Shown piece after piece: positions 6,019 through 7,723 of a DNA stretch of 7,723 nucleotides. The notes beneath the pieces are model-generated. The model ran no database searches. It had not been told where the DNA came from and saw nothing but the letters and a program-made list of their open reading frames with translations. The stretch is from an uncultured Erysipelotrichaceae bacterium. GTDB lineage: Bacteria; Bacillota_I; Bacilli_A; Erysipelotrichales; Coprobacillaceae. The DNA lies in contig UQVG01000088.1 of NCBI GenBank assembly GCA_900544435.1, positions 1 through 7,723 of the forward strand, written 5' to 3'. Made by a program: the position numbers and the translations under genes. Each line of letters starts with the position of its first letter. The first letter of the stretch is position 1.

Positions 6019-6292
6019 ATTGAATTGTTCCAATTTCAAGTGATTTAATTTTTTCAGCAATCATTTCCATTGCTGCATCTTCATCTTCACCTTCAACAAC
6101 AATTTCAACTTTTGCCTTATGAGGAATTCCTAGAGACAAAACACCCATTAAAGACTTCATATTTACTGATTTTTCATTATAATTGAGCGTCACATGACTT
6201 TTATAAAGTTTGACTGCATCCACTAATTCAGTAGCTGGAGAAGCATAAAGACCTACAGGATTTGTAATTTCAATATTCACTTTTTTTGCCAT
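6017..6292 (-). CDS. HPr-fold protein lacking the phospho-acceptor histidine (Crh-like)
   Basis: A 91-residue cytosolic protein that aligns with HPr of the PEP:sugar phosphotransferase system along its whole length. The usual GLHARPA active-site loop reads GLYASPA at 14-20. Tyr16 therefore replaces the histidine phosphorylated by Enzyme I, and Ser18 replaces the assisting arginine. The regulatory site is kept: KSLMG at 46-50 with Ser47 matching Ser46 of Bacillus HPr, the target of HPr kinase/phosphorylase, followed by LSLGI and EGEDEDAAM. This is the pattern of Bacillus Crh, where the same His is Gln, so a regulatory rather than sugar-transport role is inferred. Start is supported by AAGGGGAG (6299-6306) 6 nt upstream. 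It is monocistronic, with its own promoter and terminator and no ptsI beside it. Automated pipelines would probably name it ptsH or HPr. Confidence 0.88.
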   Translation of the reverse strand: MAKKVNIEITNPVGLYASPATELVDAVKLYKSHVTLNYNEKSVNMKSLMGVLSLGIPHKAKVEIVVEGEDEDAAMEMIAEKIKSLEIGTIQ

Positions 6293-6318
6293 AATAATCT
6301 CCCCTTTTCTATATGTTT

Positions 6319-6347
6319 ATTATAGCACGTTTTTGTTGATTTGACTT
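6319..6347 (-). promoter_or_regulatory. Extended -10 promoter of the HPr-like gene
   Basis: On the - strand, TGCTATAAT gives a perfect TATAAT (6319-6324) with a TGn extension (6325-6327). The -35 candidate AAGTCA (6342-6347), 17 nt upstream, is weak (3/6) and overlaps the mnmM stop. I see no terminator between mnmM and this gene, so read-through from the upstream genes is also possible. Confidence 0.65.
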
Positions 6348-6867
6348 ACCTTTTTTCAATAATCACAACATATGGCGAATTGTTTTTATTCATCATCTCA
6401 AACTTTGCTACATTATATAATTTATGATCTAAAGTATGAAAATATGCATCCAAATTTTCACTTTCTTTACCTTGATCATGACCTATATAAACAACCACAT
6501 ATAAGTTTCCACCTTGAACTAAACAATTTAAAGCTTTTTTAATTGTTTTTAAAGTCGTTTCATAATGCGTAACGCATTCATGATTACCCCCTGGTAAGTA
6601 ACCTAAATTAAAAATTCCTACTTCAAAATTTTGAACATCTTCATCAAAATATTCATGACTTTTTAAAAACAAAGTAACATTTTGTTTTTCTTTTATTAAC
6701 TCCTTTGTATGATTTAAAGCTAATGCTTGAATATCATAGCTATAAACATGTTGACAATACTCACTTAAAAACAATGTATCGTGACCATTTCCCATCGTAA
6801 AATCAATTCCATTTTGATATTTATGTTCTTTAATTCTTTGATGTACAAATTCAATCATTGATTCCAT
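6346..6867 (-). CDS. mnmM: tRNA (mnm5s2U34) methyltransferase MnmM (YtqB family)
   Basis: Class I SAM-dependent methyltransferase of the YtqB/rRNA_methylase (PF06962) family. Characterised Gram-positive members methylate 5-aminomethyl-2-thiouridine at the tRNA wobble position. With this start it is 173 residues. Motifs are the SAM-binding DFTMGNGHD (22-30), acidic Asp45 in YDIQ after the second strand, SHE (70-72), the family signature NLGYLPGG (87-94), and IGHDQG (128-133). The ATG at 6867 is 1 nt after the preceding pseudouridine synthase stop and 8 nt after AGAGG (6876-6880). An in-frame ATG at 6888 would give 180 residues and a 20-nt overlap but has no good ribosome site and extends beyond the usual N-terminus. 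The function is assigned from motifs; an rRNA-methylase label in databases would be the older name. Confidence 0.9.
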   Translation of the reverse strand: MESMIEFVHQRIKEHKYQNGIDFTMGNGHDTLFLSEYCQHVYSYDIQALALNHTKELIKEKQNVTLFLKSHEYFDEDVQNFEVGIFNLGYLPGGNHECVTHYETTLKTIKKALNCLVQGGNLYVVVYIGHDQGKESENLDAYFHTLDHKLYNVAKFEMMNKNNSPYVVIIEKR

Positions 6868-6868
6868 T

Positions 6869-7693
6869 TTATTTACCTCTTTTTCCATAAAATTCTTGAG
6901 GACAATCTACTCTAAATTCATATTTTTTCTTATTAACTGGATGCACAAAACCAAATGCATGTGCATGTAATCCTAATCTTCTAAGAGGATTCGTTGTTGC
7001 TCCATATTTTTTATCACCAACAATTGGATGGTGAATATTGGATAATTGAACTCTGATTTGATTTTTTCTACCTGTATCTAACTGTATTTCTAATAAAGTT
7101 TGATTATTCATTTCTTTGATTACTTTATAATGTGTAATTGCTAGTTTTCCTTTTTCCTTATGAGTTACATAAACTTGTTGACTCTTACTTTCTGCTAAAT
7201 AATTTTTTAATGTTCCGTTTTTTAAGCCTTTACCTTCTACTAAAGCCATGTATCCTCTTAAATAAACAATTTTATTCCAATCTTTTTGTAATAAATCTCT
7301 TATTTTTTCATTCTTACAAAACATTAAAACACCCGAAGTTTCACGATCTAAACGATGAACAATAAAAACTTTTTGTTTTCTATCTTGTTTTTTTAAATAT
7401 TCACTTACATAATGATAAGCTGTTTTTTCTTTTTCTTTTCCATCTGACATACTTAATAATCCTGATGGTTTATTGATGACAACAAATTCTTGATCTTCAT
7501 AAAGAATTTCTAATGAAGAAGTATTTTCTTTTTTGATTTCTACTTGATCATTTTCATGTAATAAATAATCAAATTGGCTTATTTGTTGGTTGTTTACATA
7601 AACTTGTTTATATTTTAATAAGTTTTTCGCATTTTTACGATTATAAGATAATAATAGATAATCCATTAATAACATTTCTTTTTTTACTTTCAT
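6869..7693 (-). CDS. RluA-family RNA pseudouridine synthase
   Basis: Converts specific uridines in rRNA or tRNA to pseudouridine. The protein is 274 residues and complete. An S4-like RNA-binding segment occupies about 1-55. The catalytic domain follows with INKPSGLL (73-80), the catalytic motif HRLDRETSG at 113-121 with Asp116 as nucleophile, TGRKNQIRVQLS (207-218), PIVGDKKYGA (223-232) and GLHAHAF (241-247). In many family members the TGR motif reads TGRxHQIR; here the His position is Asn, a variant I recall in Firmicutes paralogs. The exact target (RluD-like, RluC-like or other) cannot be told from sequence alone, so no symbol is given. The start is supported by AGGAG (7700-7704), 6 nt before the ATG. 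mnmM follows 1 nt downstream. Its promoter is beyond the 30 bases left at the right edge. Confidence 0.93.
   Translation of the reverse strand: MKVKKEMLLMDYLLLSYNRKNAKNLLKYKQVYVNNQQISQFDYLLHENDQVEIKKENTSSLEILYEDQEFVVINKPSGLLSMSDGKEKEKTAYHYVSEYLKKQDRKQKVFIVHRLDRETSGVLMFCKNEKIRDLLQKDWNKIVYLRGYMALVEGKGLKNGTLKNYLAESKSQQVYVTHKEKGKLAITHYKVIKEMNNQTLLEIQLDTGRKNQIRVQLSNIHHPIVGDKKYGATTNPLRRLGLHAHAFGFVHPVNKKKYEFRVDCPQEFYGKRGK
6876..6880 (-). promoter_or_regulatory. Ribosome binding site that decides the mnmM start
   Basis: AGAGG on the - strand lies inside the last codons of the upstream pseudouridine synthase gene and 8 nt before the ATG at 6867. It favours that start over the ATG at 6888 and implies coupled translation of the two genes. 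Confidence 0.5.
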
Positions 7694-7723
7694 TTTTCTC
7701 TCCTAAAAAAATGCAAAGAAATC

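Noticed and set aside
6017..6292. Canonical phosphocarrier HPr (ptsH)
   Set aside because: The His and Arg needed for phosphotransfer are Tyr and Ser. Overall fold and Ser site match, so it is kept as an HPr-like regulatory protein rather than ptsH.
7138..7365. 75-residue open frame antisense to the pseudouridine synthase gene
   Set aside because: Shadow of the conserved catalytic domain. The hydrophobic look comes from reverse-complemented Lys/Glu-rich codons.

Overview
The window is AT-rich, densely packed, low-GC Firmicutes-type DNA. The small intergenic gaps, the AAGGAGG/AAGGGG ribosome binding sites, the intrinsic terminators, the short (386-residue) SerA, the MnmM (YtqB) methyltransferase and the style of the Rpn-family protein all fit a gut Firmicute. 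Erysipelotrichia/Coprobacillaceae is my best guess, but this is inference because no rRNA or species marker is present. Seven protein-coding genes are supported. There is no rRNA, tRNA, CRISPR array or phage block.

Left, + strand (about 30-2422): a serC-serA operon for L-serine synthesis. It has a near-consensus promoter (TAGACA, 17 nt, TATAAT). A perfect 12-bp palindrome lies between the -35 and -10 boxes, and a second spaced copy of the same half-sites lies just upstream, so a dedicated regulator is likely. SerC and SerA together carry out two of the three steps from 3-phosphoglycerate to serine. The operon ends in a strong terminator. Next comes a 303-residue Rpn-family (PD-(D/E)XK, Transposase_31) nuclease-like gene with its own promoter, a perfect Shine-Dalgarno and a shared convergent terminator.

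Right, - strand (3542-7693): reading leftward from the right edge, rluA-type pseudouridine synthase then mnmM are two RNA-modification genes separated by 1 nt. They are followed by a single HPr-fold gene with its own extended -10 promoter and a GAAA-capped terminator. Last is mraY-murD, with its own promoter, a 1-nt gap and a terminator. MraY makes lipid I and MurD adds D-Glu to UDP-MurNAc-L-Ala, so the pair is a fragment of the usual division/cell-wall cluster.

Most of the window is housekeeping. The two observations most worth following are the HPr-like protein, in which the phosphorylatable His is Tyr and the neighbouring Arg is Ser while the regulatory Ser site is kept (a Crh-like pattern), and the paired palindromes at the serC promoter. 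I did not find convincing evidence of a new multi-gene system.
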